Notes: a model not told the origin generated them from the sequence alone. A DNA stretch of 64,000 nucleotides from Paulownia fortunei (GCA_019321725.1 CM033109.1:25369548-25433547), one strand, 5' to 3'. Positions 26,232 to 38,748 are shown, counted from the stretch's first letter. Translations and numbers: made by a program.

Positions 26232-29200
26232 TTTCCTCCTTCTAACACCTGTGTTATAGCATATTCTTTAAATTTATTAGAAAAAAATAAAATTTTCAGA
26301 ACATAAACTTTTAAAATGAAAAAAAATTAATTAAAAATAAAAATATAATAAAAAAGCCTGAAATAAGTACCAACATTCTGAGTTGCTTTTTTAATTTTTA
26401 GCAATAATTAAAAATAAAAGTAGGAAATAAATTGTCTCTCTCAATGGAAATAATATAAGTTTTTCTTGAAATTATACAGTAAAAAGAAAACACAATCCTT
26501 TTAAACTATAATTTGAATACGTAATTGAAAAATGGGTATCAAGTTTTTAAATTTTTAATCTTATTTAACCTTAATAGTTGGAAAGTGTTTTTCCTCATTC
26601 TAACTCCTGTGTTATAGCATACACTTTAAATTTATTAGAAAAAAAATATTATTTCAGAATGTAAACTTATAAAATTAAAAAAATCAATTAAAATAAATAT
26701 TGAAAAAAAATGAAAATAGGTACCAACATTCTGAGTTATTTTTTTTTAGCCATAATTAAAAATAAAAGTAGGAAATATATTGTTTCTCTCTATGAAAATA
26801 ATGTAAGTTTTCTTTGAAATTATTCAATAAAAAGAAAAAATAATTCACTTAAAATATAATTTGAATACATAAGTGAGAAATAGGTAACAAATTTTTTAAA
26901 ATTTTAATTTCATTTAACCTTAACAGTAGGAAAGTATTTTTCCTCCTTCTAACTCATGTGTCATAGCATACGCTTTAATTTATTAGAAAAAAATAAATAT
27001 TTCAGAATGTAAACTTTTAAAATGAAAATAATAAATTAAAATAAATATTTAATAAAAAAGGCGGAAATAGTACCAATATTCTGGGTCGCTTTTTTAATTT
27101 TTAGCCATAAGTAAAAATAAAAGTAGGAAATAAATTATTTCTCTCAATAGAAATAATGTAAGTTTTCCTTGAAATTATACTGTAAAAAGAAAAAACAATC
27201 CATTTAAATTATAATTTGAATACGTAAATGAGAAATGAGTATCAAGTTTTTAAATTTTTAATCTTATTTAACATTAATAATACGAAAGTATTTTTTCCTC
27301 CTTCCAACCCTGTGTTATAGCATATGCTTTTAATTTATTAGAGAAAAATAATTTTTTTAGAACGTAAACTTTTAAAATAAAAAACATCAATTAAAATAAA
27401 AATTTAAGAAAAAACCCAAAATAGGTACCAACATTCCGAGTTGTTTTTTTAATTTATACCATAATTAAAAATAAAAGTACGAAATATATTGTTTCATTCA
27501 ATGAAAATAATGTAAGTTTTCTTTGGAATCATACAGTAAAAAACAACAACAATCCACTTAAACTATAATTTGAATACGTAAGTGAAAAATGGTATCAAGT
27601 TTTTAAATTTTTAATCTTATTTAACCTTAATAGTAGGAAAGTATTTTTCGGCATTGTAACTCATTTATTAGAAAAATAAAATTTTCAGAACGTAAGCTTT
27701 TAAAATGAAAAAAATAAATTAAAATAAAAATTTAATAAAAAAGCTTGAAATAGGAACCAACATTCGGAGTCGCTTTTTCAATTTTTAGCCATAATTAAAA
27801 ATAAAAGTAGGAAATATAATGTTTCTCTCTATGGAAATAATATAAGTTTTCCTTGAAATTATACAGTAAAAATAAAAAACAATCCACTTAAACTATAATT
27901 TGAATACGTAAGTGAGAAATGGGTATCAAGTTATTAAATTTTTAATCTTTTTTAATCTTAACAGTAGGAAAATATTTTTTCTTATTTTAACTCCTGTGTT
28001 ATAGCATACGCTTTATGTTTATTAGAAAAAAATAAATTTTTTAGAACGTAAACTTTTAAAATAAAAATATAAATTAAAATAAAAATTTAATAAAAAACCC
28101 GAAATAGGTACCAACATTTTGAGTCGCTTTTTCATTTCTTAGCCATACTTAAAAATAAAAGTAGAAAATATATTGTTTCTCTCAATGGAAATAATGTAAG
28201 TTTTTCTTGAAATTATGCAGTAAAAAATAAAACAACCCAGTTAAACTATAATTTGATTACATAAGTGAGAAATGAGTATCAAGTTTTTAAATTTTTAATC
28301 TTATTTATCCTTAACTGTAGGAAAGTATTTTTCCTCATTCTAACTCCTATGTTATAGCATATGCTTTAAGTTTATTAGAAAAAAATAACATTTTCAGAAC
28401 GTAAACTTTTAAAATGAAAAAAATAAATTAAAATAAAAATTTAATAAAAAAGCATGAAATAGGTACCAATATTTTGAGTTGCTTTTTTAATTTTTAGCCA
28501 TAATTAAAAATAAAATTTTGAAATATATTATTTCTTTTAATGGAAATAATGTATGTTTTCCTTTAAATTATACAGCAAAAAGAAAAAACAATCCACTTAA
28601 ATAATAATTTGAATACGTAAGTGAGAAATGGGTATCAAGTTTTTAAATTTTTAATTTTATTTAACCTTAACAATAAAAAAGTATTTTTCCTCATTCTAAC
28701 TCATGTGTTATAGCATACACTTTCAAATTATTGTAAAAAAAATAAAATTTTCAGAACGTAAACTTTTAAAATGTAAAAAATCAATTGAAATAAAAAATTA
28801 ATAAAAAAGTCCGAAATATGTACCAATATTTTGAGTTGCTTTTTTATTTTTTAGCTCTAATTAAAAATAAAAGTTAGAAATGTATTATTTCTCTCAATGG
28901 AAATTATGTATGTTTTCCTTTAAATTATACAACAAAAAGAAAAAACAATCCACTTAAATTATAATTTGAATACGTAAGTGAGAAATGGATATCAAGTTTT
29001 TAAATTTTTAATCCTTTTTAACCATAACAGTAGGAAAGTATTTTTACTCATTCTAACTTCTGTGTTATAGCATACGCTTTAAGTTTATTAGAAAAAAAAT
29101 AATTTTTTTAGAACGTAAACTTTCAAAATGAAAAAATCAATTAAAATAAAAATTTAATAAAAAAGATCAAAATAGGTACCAACATTCTGAGTCGCTTTTT

Positions 29201-29673
29201 TATTTTTTAGCCATACTTAAAAATAAAAGTAGAATATATATTGTTTCTATCAATGGAAATAATGTATGTTGTCCTTTATATTATACAGCAAAAAGAAAAA
29301 AAATAATCCACTTAAACTATAATTTGAATACGTAAGGGAGAAATGGATATCAAGTTTTAAAATTTTTAATCTTTTTTAACCTTAACAATAGAAAAATATT
29401 TTTCCTCATTCTAACTCCTGTGTTATAGCATACGCATTAAAATTATTAGAGAAAAATAAATTTTTTAGAACGTAAACTTTTAAAATAAAAAAAAATAATT
29501 AAAAATAAAAATTTAATAAAAAAGACGTAAATATGTACTAACATTCTGAGTCGCTTTTTTATTTTTTAGCCATACTTAAAAATAAAAGTAGAAAATATAT
29601 TGTTTCTCCAATGGAAATAATGTAAGTTTTCCTTGAAATTTAACAGTAAAAAGAAAAAAATCCACTTAAACTA
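26232..29673 (+). repeat. 355-bp satellite array, continuation
   Basis: The same family and orientation as 1-23014, resuming in register after the solo LTR. Anchors recur at about 26365, 26718, 27069, 27423, 27757, 28108, 28464, 28817, 29175 and 29533. Monomers here often have TTTTGAGTTGC and GTATGTTTTCCTTTAAATTATACA variants. The array stops in mid-monomer at CCACTTAAACTA, where TTTAGGG-type sequence takes over. Confidence 0.95.
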
Positions 29674-29780
29674 AGGGTTTAGTGTTCAACTTAGGGTTAG
29701 GGTTTAGGGTTTAGGGTTTAGGGTTAGGGTTCAAGGTTTAAGGTTCAGGATTTAGGGTTTAGGGTTTAGGGTTTAGGGTT
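29673..29780 (+). repeat. Telomere-type TTTAGGG block 1 (satellite/LINE A junction)
   Basis: About 108 bp of TTTAGGG-related units, some degenerate (TTAGGG, GTTCAAGG, GTTCAGGA). Left neighbour is the broken satellite monomer; right neighbour is the A-rich 3' tail of LINE A (T-run on + strand, then AAACAAAAACACCC). The plant telomere repeat is TTTAGGG, so this is interstitial telomere-type sequence. Confidence 0.95.
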
Positions 29781-30000
29781 TTTTAAACAAAAACACCCAA
29801 TCCTGGGTGGGGGGTTAAGGCGATGACCCCCAACCTGTGTATATATGTAAAATCTGATTGAGTAGTACACGGAGGTTTACAAAAATACAAGAGTAAAACT
29901 ATGAGTACTACTCCTTTACAAAAAGCGCTGCACATGAAAGTGATCAAAATAAAATCTAAGTAAAAGATACCAACTATACAATCTTGGAACGTTAGATGTC
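29781..30000 (-). other. LINE A 3' UTR
   Basis: Non-coding tail of LINE A. It shares with LINEs B, C and D the word GAGTACTACTCC followed by T/A and TACAAA (here at about 29899), and with B and C the block GGCGATGACCCCCAACCTGT or close variants near the 3' end. This conserved block may be the part recognised by the element's own reverse transcriptase (inference). The extreme end reads, on the minus strand, GGGTGTTTTTGTTTAAAAAA and then CCCTAAA. Confidence 0.8.
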
Positions 30001-30574
30001 ATCTCAATCTTAAGGATGGAATATCAAGCTGATCAACTTTGAGCTATCCAATAATCGGTCCTGAAAGTTGCTGTGGTGTGAGAATTCTGGAGGTCTGAGT
30101 GATGCATGCTTCATTAGCGAGAAAATCTACAATTTTGTTTCATTCCCTATAGATGTGTGTAATACGAGTGTGCATGTGTCTCATGATGTATTTGTTTTTT
30201 TCCAACATTTTCTGTAGTTGCCAATGCCCCTGTGCTGTCGTGGAAGTAATAAGATTGATGACAACTTGAGCATCCACTTCTATCCATAACTTAGCAATCC
30301 CTTGCTCTTTAGCTAACTCAAGTCCCCTAGTAAGTGCAAAGATTTCCGCATATATGCTATTCTGATTTCCAATATAATCATGGTATGCTAAGATAACATT
30401 ACCAAGATGATCCCTTATGACACCTCCTGCCCCTGCTTGCCCAGTTTCTTCTTTAGCAGCTCCGTCAGTGTTGAGTTGAAACCATCCTATTTGTGGTTTT
30501 TTCCAAAGAACCTGCTGTGCTTTTTTGATTTTCTCCTTTGGATAGTTGAAGTCAAGTTGTGTTGCAATTTCCAT
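30001..30574 (-). pseudogene. LINE A ORF2, RNase H domain (RVT_3 type)
   Basis: RNase H domain that would remove the RNA strand during cDNA synthesis. Visible signature: GWFQLNTDGAA with the first acidic residue, SIYAEIFAL with the catalytic Glu, LWIEVDAQVV with the third acidic residue, then ITHIYRE. At about 30142 a GGA codon has become TGA, so the open frame stops there, but the same frame continues with the VDFLAN motif that carries the last Asp. All four acidic positions are therefore present in the DNA while translation would stop before the fourth. A close relative is at 51649-52359. RNase H of this type at the end of ORF2 is a feature of a plant L1 subgroup. Confidence 0.85.
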
Positions 30575-31269
30575 GTCGCCTCGCCAAAGCTTTCTATTTA
30601 GTTTTCTGCATTTAGAAAGACAAAAAAGGTGATCATAAATTTTCTAAATAACTCGATGTGCATAAAAACCTTTGTTTCTATATTTTGCATTATTTATCTC
30701 TGTCCACAAAACCAAAAGATGAGAAGTGGGATGAGAATTCGAATGTGTGTGGGTTGTGAGAAGGGTGTGGAGAGTTTCCAATATTGGAAGAGAAGAGTCG
30801 GATTTTCAATTTGTGGATATTTTATATGGAAGAGGTTAGCAAAATGCTCCCAGACAGCCCTAGCTTGTTCCCCCGAGATAAGGAGATGAGTTATTGATTC
30901 TACTGAGGAAGAACAGTAGTGGCACCTGGAAACCAATGTGAAGCCCTTTTCTTGGAGTCTAGTATCAACTGGAATCTAATTGTTTGTGAGGCGCCAAAAA
31001 AAGATTGACATGGTAAGAGTGAATTGGGTGCACCAAAAGTTCCCAAGAAGCTGTCTTTTGGTTTTACTGCTGTGAATTAAATTCCAAGCTGATGATATAG
31101 AGAATTCCCCATTGGAAGATGGTTTCCATTTCATACCATCCTTAGAGGAATCAGAGATGGGCATATTGCGGATTTTTCTAGCGACATTATGTGGCAGAAG
31201 TTGTCTAATTCTACTGTCATTCCATTGCCCATTGCGCCAATAAAAGTTCATTGAACTGTATCCCACCAA
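30575..31269 (-). pseudogene. LINE A ORF2, zf-RVT region
   Basis: Zinc-binding region that follows the reverse transcriptase in plant LINEs. Frame 30976-31269 reads toward a W-rich segment (FFWRLTNN), and frame 30694-30936 continues with CHYCSSSVESITHL and ARAVWEHF, the usual C-x2-C...H pattern of zf-RVT. The two frames are separated by a stop or shift near 30940-30975. Parallel segments are at 48615-48845 (LINE B) and inside 53133-54173 (LINE D). Confidence 0.78.
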
Positions 31270-33208
31270 ATCCCTTTGAAGAGTTGATGCAAGAAGAGCG
31301 TCACCAACCCAATGATCCTGCCAAAAATAAGCCTGACCATCCCCTAAAATCTAGAAAATATTTTCTTGAGCAACCTATCTCACTTTGCACATGCGCTTCC
31401 AAATGGCACTGTCATGAACCGAGAGTTTTACAGCCCCTTGGAATAAGCAACCGCAGTATTTTTGCTGCATGAATGATGCCCACAAGGATGAGAGTGATCG
31501 GAATCTCCACCACAATTTGAGCGAGAAAGCTTGTACCATGTTTGTGAGTTTCCTAACTCCAAGGCCCCCTTCTTTAATTGGTTGACAGATGTTATCCCAC
31601 AAAACCTAATGCATCCGTCTATGTTCGCCATAATTTCCCCAAAAGAATCTTACCATAATCTAATCGATGCGGTGAAGGACCATTTTAGGAGGTTGTAACA
31701 CTTGCAAAAGATATATAGGCATAGTGGATAGGGTGTTTTTTATCAACACCAATCTGCCTCCATGGGATAATGTTGATTTTTCCCAACCTTGCAACTTACT
31801 CCTCATTTTACAAATCAGATTCTGGAAGAGTGAGCATTTTTTGTTGCCTTTATAGAGTGGAGCTCCTAAGTATGTAACTGGAAGGTGCTTAATAGAGAAT
31901 CCGGTGACATATTGCAGTCTTTGTGTAATAAGATTGGAGCATTTGTTGCTGATTATGAAGGAGCTCTTCTCTTTGTTAATAAGCTGTCCAGAGGCTGCAC
32001 AATATTACTTCAGCAGTTCCATGATTCTTCTCAATCCTTTCTTACCACAGTTAGTGAAAATCATGATGTCATCGGCATAAGCGAGATGAGAAATATTCAA
32101 TCCTCCATTACTGTGATATCTCATGTCCTTATGTTGCTGAAACAGCGAGTCCAAATTGCGTGACAAAAAATCAGCAACCATGATGAATAAAGATGGAGAT
32201 AATGGATCTCCCTAACGAAGCCCTCTGCTTGACTTGAAAAATGCTGTAGGAGCTCCATTGATAAGAACAGAGAACCAACAGTATTTTATACAATGTTGAA
32301 TCAATGTAATCTATTTATCCAAAAATCCCATCTTGCTCAGAACTTTGTATAAAAAACACCATTGAACTCTGTCATATGCTTTATTCATGTCCAGTTTGAG
32401 AGCTACATTATCATGCTTGCACTTGGCATTGATAGTATATATAAGTTCCTGGGCGAGTAGAATGTTGTCACTAATGAGCCTCCATTTAACAAAGCTACTC
32501 TGCGAGGGTGAGATTATTTCAGGAAGGATATTCACAAGTCTGTTGCTGAGGATCTTGGCAATAATTTTATTGGTCATATTGCATAAGCTGATAGGCCTAA
32601 AATCATTCCATGTTTTTAGATTTTCTGTTTTTGGAATCAGGACAAGAGATGTAGTAGTGTAGCTTCTAGGCATGGTGTTTCCTTTGAAGAAATCCTCCAC
32701 TACTTCCTTAATATCCATGTGTATAATGTCCCAGCAATATTGAAAAAAGAAGGCTGAAAAACCATCCGAGCCTGCAACACTGTCTGGCTCTATTTCAAAA
32801 ATTGCATTTATGATTTCTTCAATGTCAGGGGAAGAACATAGATTTTCGGTCTCAAAAACATGTTGAATCGGTTGGAGGCAAGCAAGATTCTCTTCAGCAA
32901 GTTCAGGAACATTATTTGTGATGAGTGATTGAAAATATGCAGCTGCTGAATTCTGTATTTCCTCCTGATCAATTAGTTGAACGCCCTCGTGTGTTATTGT
33001 ATGAATCCTAGACTGACTTTTTTTTTCTTAACCAGGGAATGAAAGAATTTTGTGTTTCTTTTGCCTTCCTCAATCTATCTACAGGTAGCCTTCTGTCTCA
33101 AATAATCTTCCTCAATTGTTAGTCCCTGAATGAGTACCACAGTACATCTTTTCAGCTTCATTAGGTTGGAGTCACAAGGATCTTCGTCATATATTTTTTC
33201 TCTGTCAG
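31270..33208 (-). pseudogene. LINE A ORF2, reverse transcriptase
   Basis: RNA-directed DNA polymerase of L1 type (RVT_1). The best open piece, 32311-32718, carries TTSLVLIPKTEN, NDFRPISLCNMTNKIIAK and LDMNKAYDRVQW (palm motif with the first catalytic Asp). The YADD catalytic box is at 32068-32079. Downstream thumb-type sequence with EGGLGVRKL lies at 31375-31602. The part 32719-33208 corresponds to the linker between endonuclease and polymerase, with the DSVAG.DGFSA segment typical of LINE ORF2. Several one-base shifts separate these pieces, so no continuous polymerase can be read. Confidence 0.85.
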
Positions 33209-34111
33209 CTACCTCTTGTTTCGCTTTCTTGACATTTTCAAAAATATCCCCAAAAACATTTTTATTCCACCACCTAAGAAGCTGTTTAAGCCGATATAGA
33301 TTTTATTGTAGATTTTGCATTCCTTGTGTTTTATTGGATGCTGCCAGGAGGTTTTAATTATTTCCAAAAATGAGTGATGTCTGGTCCACATCTTGAAGAA
33401 TCTAAAGGAGGAAAGAGCTTTGACCGTATTAGTGTTCAAAGATATCAAGAGGGGGGAGTGGTTTGACCATATTCTAGGGAGGTGGGAGACTTTGGTAGTA
33501 TGGAACAGATTTAGCCAATCTTTCGAATACATAACTCTATCGAGTCTCTTCCAAACTCTATGATTGGTCCATGTGTAATTACTGCCCTCAAAGCCCGCAT
33601 CTATTAGTCCACAATCTCCAATCATATCACCGAAATCATTCATCGATGTGAGTCTATTCCCATTATTTTCTATTCTTTCATTAAGGTGAAGAATGGTGTT
33701 GAAATCACCTCCAATAAGCCAAGGTTGAGCATCATTTTGATCAGCAATATTTCTAAGGCCATCCCATAGATCTCTGCGACCAATGATATCACATTTTGCA
33801 TAGATGCATGTGAATAAGAATGTAGAAGGCAGCAGGTGTGACTTTATTTCCATGTGCAGGAGTTGCTCTTGGTCAATTAATATTTTGCATTGAAATTCAT
33901 GGCTTACAAAACACCAAATCTTATTTGAGCAATTAGCGAATACTTGTGAGAAGGCAAACCGACGACAAAAGAAGTTACTATCCAGCTGTACCTTTGGTTC
34001 CATAACAGCAAGTATCTTGATTCTGTGTAAGCGACAAAAAATATGTAAATGTTTTTGTGTAGGTTCATTTCCAATTCCCCTAATGTTCCAAACCATGAAA
34101 TTCATAGACAT
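33209..34111 (-). pseudogene. LINE A ORF2 start, AP-type endonuclease domain
   Basis: 300-residue open frame beginning with a true ATG at 34109-34111. It is the exonuclease/endonuclease/phosphatase-type domain that nicks target DNA for target-primed reverse transcription. Visible motifs: MVWNIRGIGN (catalytic Asn), AVMEPKV (catalytic Glu), GGDFNTIL (Asp and Asn), and RIWSNHSPLL in the position where the active enzyme has S-D-H, so the Asp there is replaced by Asn. LINE D has RIWSDHALLL at the same place. The frame runs on past the domain and then breaks before the polymerase region. Confidence 0.87.
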
Positions 34112-34133
34112 TTATCATCAGCAACATCTGTGT

Positions 34134-34585
34134 TTACTCGAGTAATTCTACTCCTTGAGCTCTTAGTGGCATTCTATTTTGCTTTTTTCCATCTTCATTT
34201 TTGAGTAAGGTTCTTGAAACGTGCTCATTTGATAAGCTTCTTTGATGCAGAGCCTTATATTTATTTTCCATCCTGACCGTGCCTGCCAAATCCTTTTCTG
34301 GACTATCTGAGCAGCATTCATGTGTCTCGGAGAAGATTTCATTAGTGAACAAATGGAGATATTCTTTTGCTGATTCTTCCCTTTTTTTTCTATTTCTGTT
34401 TTGTTGCTTGTTTATTTTATTATGTTCATTTTCATCCTCAGCAAGACACTTAGCTTGGGCATTAACTGTGTAGGACTTCAAGGTTAATTGACACTGGGGC
34501 TGTTACTCTTATCTGATTGGCCATCCTTGCACACAGTAGCTGCATAACTGCTATCTTCTTCACCATACTCTGCTGTTTCCAGAAC
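34134..34585 (-). pseudogene. LINE A ORF1, C-terminal part
   Basis: Open frame 34134-34481 is polar, rich in Lys, Glu and Asn, and ends just upstream of the ORF2 ATG, as ORF1 does in LINE D. Recognisable identity is weak: KALHQRSLSNE here matches KTLHQRSPLVD in LINE D ORF1, which fixes the assignment. It is cut at 34586-34590 by the Athila target duplication; the rest of ORF1 resumes beyond 45288. Confidence 0.7.
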
Positions 34586-34590
34586 CTCCC
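34586..34590. other. Target-site duplication CTCCC, left of Athila
   Basis: CTCCC immediately precedes the TG of the 5' LTR and is repeated at 45283-45287 after the CA of the 3' LTR. A five-base duplication confirms ordinary integrase-mediated insertion. Confidence 0.95.
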
Positions 34591-36201
34591 TGATAAGTGC
34601 ATATTTTGACATATTTTTAGATCAAATCCTTTATACTTTTCTTGCTTTATTCTTGTTAATATTCTTGTTTTATTAATGTTTTGTGTTAGGGAATAAATGG
34701 AAGCATGTTTTCAGACTTGTGCAGTTTTTGTAATTTGAGCATAACTTCATGATCAAAAGCTCTATGGACCTGAAGCTTGTTTCATTTGAAAGCCAAGAGA
34801 TAGATGTACAACTTTTATGTTGGAGGCTCATCCCAATTCAGTCTTGATGATAGCAGAAAATTCATCCAAGTAATTACAAAATGGATCACCAAAATTCGGA
34901 TCAGAGTTCAGCCCAGTATTGACTTATTTTACCAATTCAGTTATATATCTTGAGCCCAAATTTATTTTGGTCTGAAATTCGGATATGTTATACCCAAGAG
35001 GTAAATAAACAAGTTTGATGAAGACAAGATGGTGTGAAAATGTGTCGAAATGGTAAAACCATAGGCTGCAAGTTGCTGCTGATGTTACAGGGCGGCTCTT
35101 GGACATGACTCAGTAATTTGACCATATCTCCTTCATCCGATCGCCAAATTTGACAAAAGATATATGAAAATATATCAGCGTTGAAATATATACAATTTTT
35201 GTTCTTCACGTATCTTCAAAATCTGGCTGTATCTGACCGAAAAATGTAATTCAATTCAGTGGATGAGAAATTTGTGTAACAACTTACCAACTCTTGGCAA
35301 CTAGCATACCACTTGATTAACCCCTCCATTATTTGTTTGGCCTCTAGCTTACTCCAAGTACTATAAATAGGCCATGTATTCAGCTTGTAAAGGAGGGGGG
35401 AAAAGGTTTCTTTAGGCTAAGTTATCTAGTTTGTATGTTTTCTAGTATTGTAAGTTTTCTAGTAGTAATAGAAATGCATTCTCTAGTTTCTCTTATATTT
35501 TTAGTCTTTGTTACTTTTATTATGTCTTTCTAAATTTTATTTTGCTGAGGAAAAAGGGTGAATCTCTTGATGGAGGAAGAGAAATGGTTATAAGGGTAGA
35601 AATTGTTTAAGTATGTTGTATTATTATTATTATTTTTGATCTAAACCCTACTTGTTTTTGTGGTGATTCTTGATTTATGTATCTCCAATGGCACAACAAA
35701 TACTTGGGTTCATTTAGCTTATTGTACGGTTTTACCCCACCGACTGCTAATGTGAAACCTTGATTTGTTGTTGATGAAGGAGTACATAAATGCTTGATCC
35801 CATAAATAAGTGTTGGCGTTAAGAGATAATTTGCAATAGTAAGACAATATCATGATTACCTTATTGCATGAGTTACTTGATAATATCTTCCCATTGGAAC
35901 CTTCATTATGTATGGATTCCAATTGTGGCAATTAATAGAGGTAAAAAGAATAAATAACCATTTCTCTATCCAAAACTCAAGAGTGGATCCCTAATCTTCA
36001 GTACTTTTATTACTTCGGTTTTTTCTTTAGTTACATCATACATTAATTGTTCATATATTTTTGATTCACATAAACTCCATCTTTTTATAAATATAAACTT
36101 GAATTCTTCAAACAACTTCCCTGTGGATCGACCTCGGACTCACGAGAAATTTATTACTTACTACAACCTGCACTTGGGTTTGCAACCTTAAAGTTGTAGC
36201 A
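34591..36201 (+). repeat. 5' LTR of the Athila-like element
   Basis: 1611 bp, starts TGATAAGTGCATATTTTGAC and ends AAGTTGTAGCA. The partner copy is 43677-45282 (1606 bp). Differences are spread along the length and are mostly single bases gained or lost in short runs. A TATA-like box at 35362-35369 puts the transcription start near 35395, leaving a leader of about 0.8 kb before the primer site. The shadow open frames in the LTR (for example 34924-35106 and 35719-35931) are not genes. Confidence 0.95.
35362..35369 (+). promoter_or_regulatory. TATA box of the 5' LTR
   Basis: TATAAATA followed by GGCC in a GC-richer surrounding; the same box is at 44445-44452 in the 3' LTR. It is the only strong TATA motif at a sensible place in the LTR, so I take it as the element's promoter. 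If so, it would drive a transcript that includes the captured LOG copy. Confidence 0.6.
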
Positions 36202-36207
36202 AGTTTT

Positions 36208-36225
36208 TGGCGCCGTTGCCGGGAA
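36208..36225 (+). other. Primer-binding site, tRNA-Asp type
   Basis: TGGCGCCGTTGCCGGGAA lies six bases after the 5' LTR. It matches the complement of the 3' end of plant tRNA-Asp at 17 of 18 bases (one G to A at 36224). tRNA-Asp priming is usual for Athila-type elements. Confidence 0.9.
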
Positions 36226-36399
36226 GGCAAGGTAAGTATTCAGGTTTGTTAATATTTTTCCTTTGTAAATATAGTTTGTTTATTTTCTTTATGGATATAT
36301 GGTTATATGGTATCGTAGTCATATTCTCGACGTTTAGTAAGAAATAATTCCGAAACTTTGTTTGGAAATTTGTTTGAATCATCTCCACACACTTCCACC

Positions 36400-37906
36400 A
36401 TGGCTGAAAATGAAAGTGTCCAGGATGAAAATGAGAATCAACAGGTGCGTACCATGCGTTATTACTTGCAACCTCCTCGAAATTCTTCTCCTTCTTGTTT
36501 CATTTTTCCTCTAAATGCAAATAATTTTCGATTCAAGTCAGGTATGATCCCTTTACTTCCTAATTTCCATGGTTAGACTCTGAAAGTCCTTACTTGCATT
36601 TAAAAGAATTTGATGAAGTATGTGCCACTTTTGATGATCAAACTTGCACAAATGAGATTGTTAAGCTCAAATTATTTCCTTTCTCTTTAAAAGATAAAGC
36701 CAAAAATTGGCTTAATTCTTTAAAACCTAGGTTAATTGGTACTTGGCAAGAAATGCAAGCTGAATTCTTAAAAAAATTCTTTCCAACTCATAAAACTAAT
36801 GCTTTGAAAAGACAAATTCAAAATTTTTCTCAAAATTCGAATGAAGTTTTCTTTCAATGTTGGGAAAGATTTAAAGATTGTTGAATTCATGCCCACATCA
36901 TGGTTTTGAAAAATGGCGCTTAATTAGTTTCTTTTATGAAGGTTTAACTCCTGAAACAAAACAATTTGTTGAAACAATGTGTAATGGTGAGTTTCTTGAT
37001 AAGGAACCTGATGAAGCCCTAGAATACCTAGATCATTTGGCAGAAAACTCTCAATCATGGCATAGTGTTAATTCTTCCGAAGGTTCTATTAGATCTAATC
37101 TTGCTAATAGTAATAAAGGAAAATATTACCTTAGCCAAGAAGATGATCTAAATGCTAGACTTGCTAGTTTAACAAGAAAAGTTGAAGCCATGGAACTTAA
37201 GAAAGTAAAGGAAATCAAATCTGTGCAAGAGGAAGAAGTTTGTGTAGCAATTGCGAACTTTTGGGGCACTCCACCAATGAATGTCCAAACCTTCCAGTAC
37301 AAGCAAATTTTATGAACACATTCAAAAAGCCTTTCCATTCTCCATATTCTGAAACTTACAATCCACAATGGAGAAATCATCCCAATTTCAGTTGGCGAGA
37401 TGATAACCGTGCCCAACCACCGCATTCACAAAAACCAAAACTTTCATTCTTATCCACCTCCACATACAAAATCCATTGAGGAGACTTTGCAAGCATTTAT
37501 GCATGAACAAACAAACATCAATAATCAGACTTCACAAGCTATCAATGAGATCAGAAGCACACTTTCAACACTGACAACTTCTTTGCGTACTCATGAAAAA
37601 GGTAAATTTCCTGCTCAACCTCAACCTAATCCTTCTACTCAGTGTCATGTTTCTTCTTCAGGTGAAAATGCAGTCAAGGAGGCTAATTCAGTTACAACTC
37701 TTCGGAATGGAAAAGTTGTTGACAAGACTATTCATCCCAAGGAGAAAGTTTCTAATCCACCTCCAGAAATGAAAAATGGAAATAGTCTTGACGATGAAGG
37801 TAAGTTTGAAGAAGGTAAGCGTGAAAATGAAGAAAAAGAAAAATATACCTCCAGCACCCTTTCCTCAAAGATTGCAAGCAACTCAGAAATTGAACTCAAA
37901 TGCTGA
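36400..37906 (+). pseudogene. Athila-like gag
   Basis: Capsid-type polyprotein region starting at ATG 36400 (MAENESVQDEN). Signature stretches: LKLFPFSLKDKAKNWLNSL, WQEMQAEFLKKFFPTHKT, WERFKD, then CPHHGFEKW and ISFFYEGLTPETKQFV, the usual order of plant Ty3/gypsy gag. A CCHC zinc knuckle C-x2-C-x4-H-x4-C (CSNCELLGHSTNEC) follows at about 37241-37282. The reading frame changes by one base near 36573, 36880, 37235, about 37430 and near 37850, so gag cannot be made from this copy without frameshifting. A polar linker (37480-37880) leads to protease. Confidence 0.9.
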
Positions 37907-38741
37907 AATTTTTGAAATTTTTAAACAAGTCAAGATTAATATTCCATTATTGGATGCAATCAAGCAAGTTCCACCTTATGCCAAATTTTTGAAAGATTTG
38001 TGTACAATCAAAAGAAAACATCATGTACAAAAGAAGGCATTTTTAACTGAAAGTGTTAGTTCAATCATTCAACAATTCACTCCACCCAAGTACAAAGATC
38101 CAGGTTGTCCAACCATTTCATGTATCATAGGAAACACTAGAATAGAGCGTGCTTTGCTTGATCTTGGTGCTAGTGTAAATCTTCTACCTTTCTCAGTTTA
38201 TGAACAGCTAGGTTTGGAGAACTTAAAACAACTCTGTTGTACTCCAACTAGCTGACCGTTCGATTAAAGTTCCAAAGGAATAGTAGAAGATGTGTTGGTA
38301 CAAATTGATAAGTTTTACTTTCCAGTTGATTTCATTATTTTGGACACAGAGCCTGTTGCACAAACACATACACAAATTCCTATCATTTTGGGTCGTCCTT
38401 TTCTTGCAACTTCAAATGCGTTGATCAATTGTAGAAATGGTATTTTGAAGTTATCATTTGGAAATATGACTTTGGAACTAAATGTGTTTAATGTTTGTAT
38501 GCAACCTGCAGAAGATGTCGAAGTACATGAAGTGGATTCAATTGAGGAACTTGTTCATGAATACTTTACTACTACTAACTCTTCAGATTCTTGGAGACTT
38601 GTTTTGAAAGTGAAAGTATTTATAAAAAGGAACACACTAATACTATCTCTGAATTTTTGCAGGTACAAAAAAATATTTTTGGAAGCCAAGGTTCAAAGAA
38701 CTTTCATCATCAACAGTAAAATCTATTCCATCAAGTATTAA
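37850..38741 (+). pseudogene. Athila-like protease region
   Basis: Aspartic protease that would cleave the polyprotein. ALLDLGASVNLLPFSVYEQL contains the active-site Asp in the DLGAS form usual for this lineage; PIILGRPFLATSNALI follows as the second conserved block (ILGRPFL). The frame shifts near 38225 (after GLENLKQL) and again between about 38600 and 38750 before the polymerase. The upstream part (EIFKQVKINIPLLDAIKQVP) is the typical gag-protease connector of Athila and Tat-like elements. Confidence 0.88.
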
Positions 38742-38748
38742 AGCTCCC

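Noticed and set aside
29673..29780. A true chromosome end
   Set aside because: The TTTAGGG blocks are short, degenerate and flanked on both sides by other sequence; interstitial only.
32387..32662. Plus-strand open frames across LINE polymerase regions (also 50258-50560, 55112-55381)
   Set aside because: They mirror the minus-strand reverse transcriptase frames and recur at the same place in each LINE copy, as antisense shadows do.
36208..36225. A tRNA gene
   Set aside because: Only the 18-bp complement of the tRNA 3' end is present, as expected for a primer-binding site; no cloverleaf can be formed.
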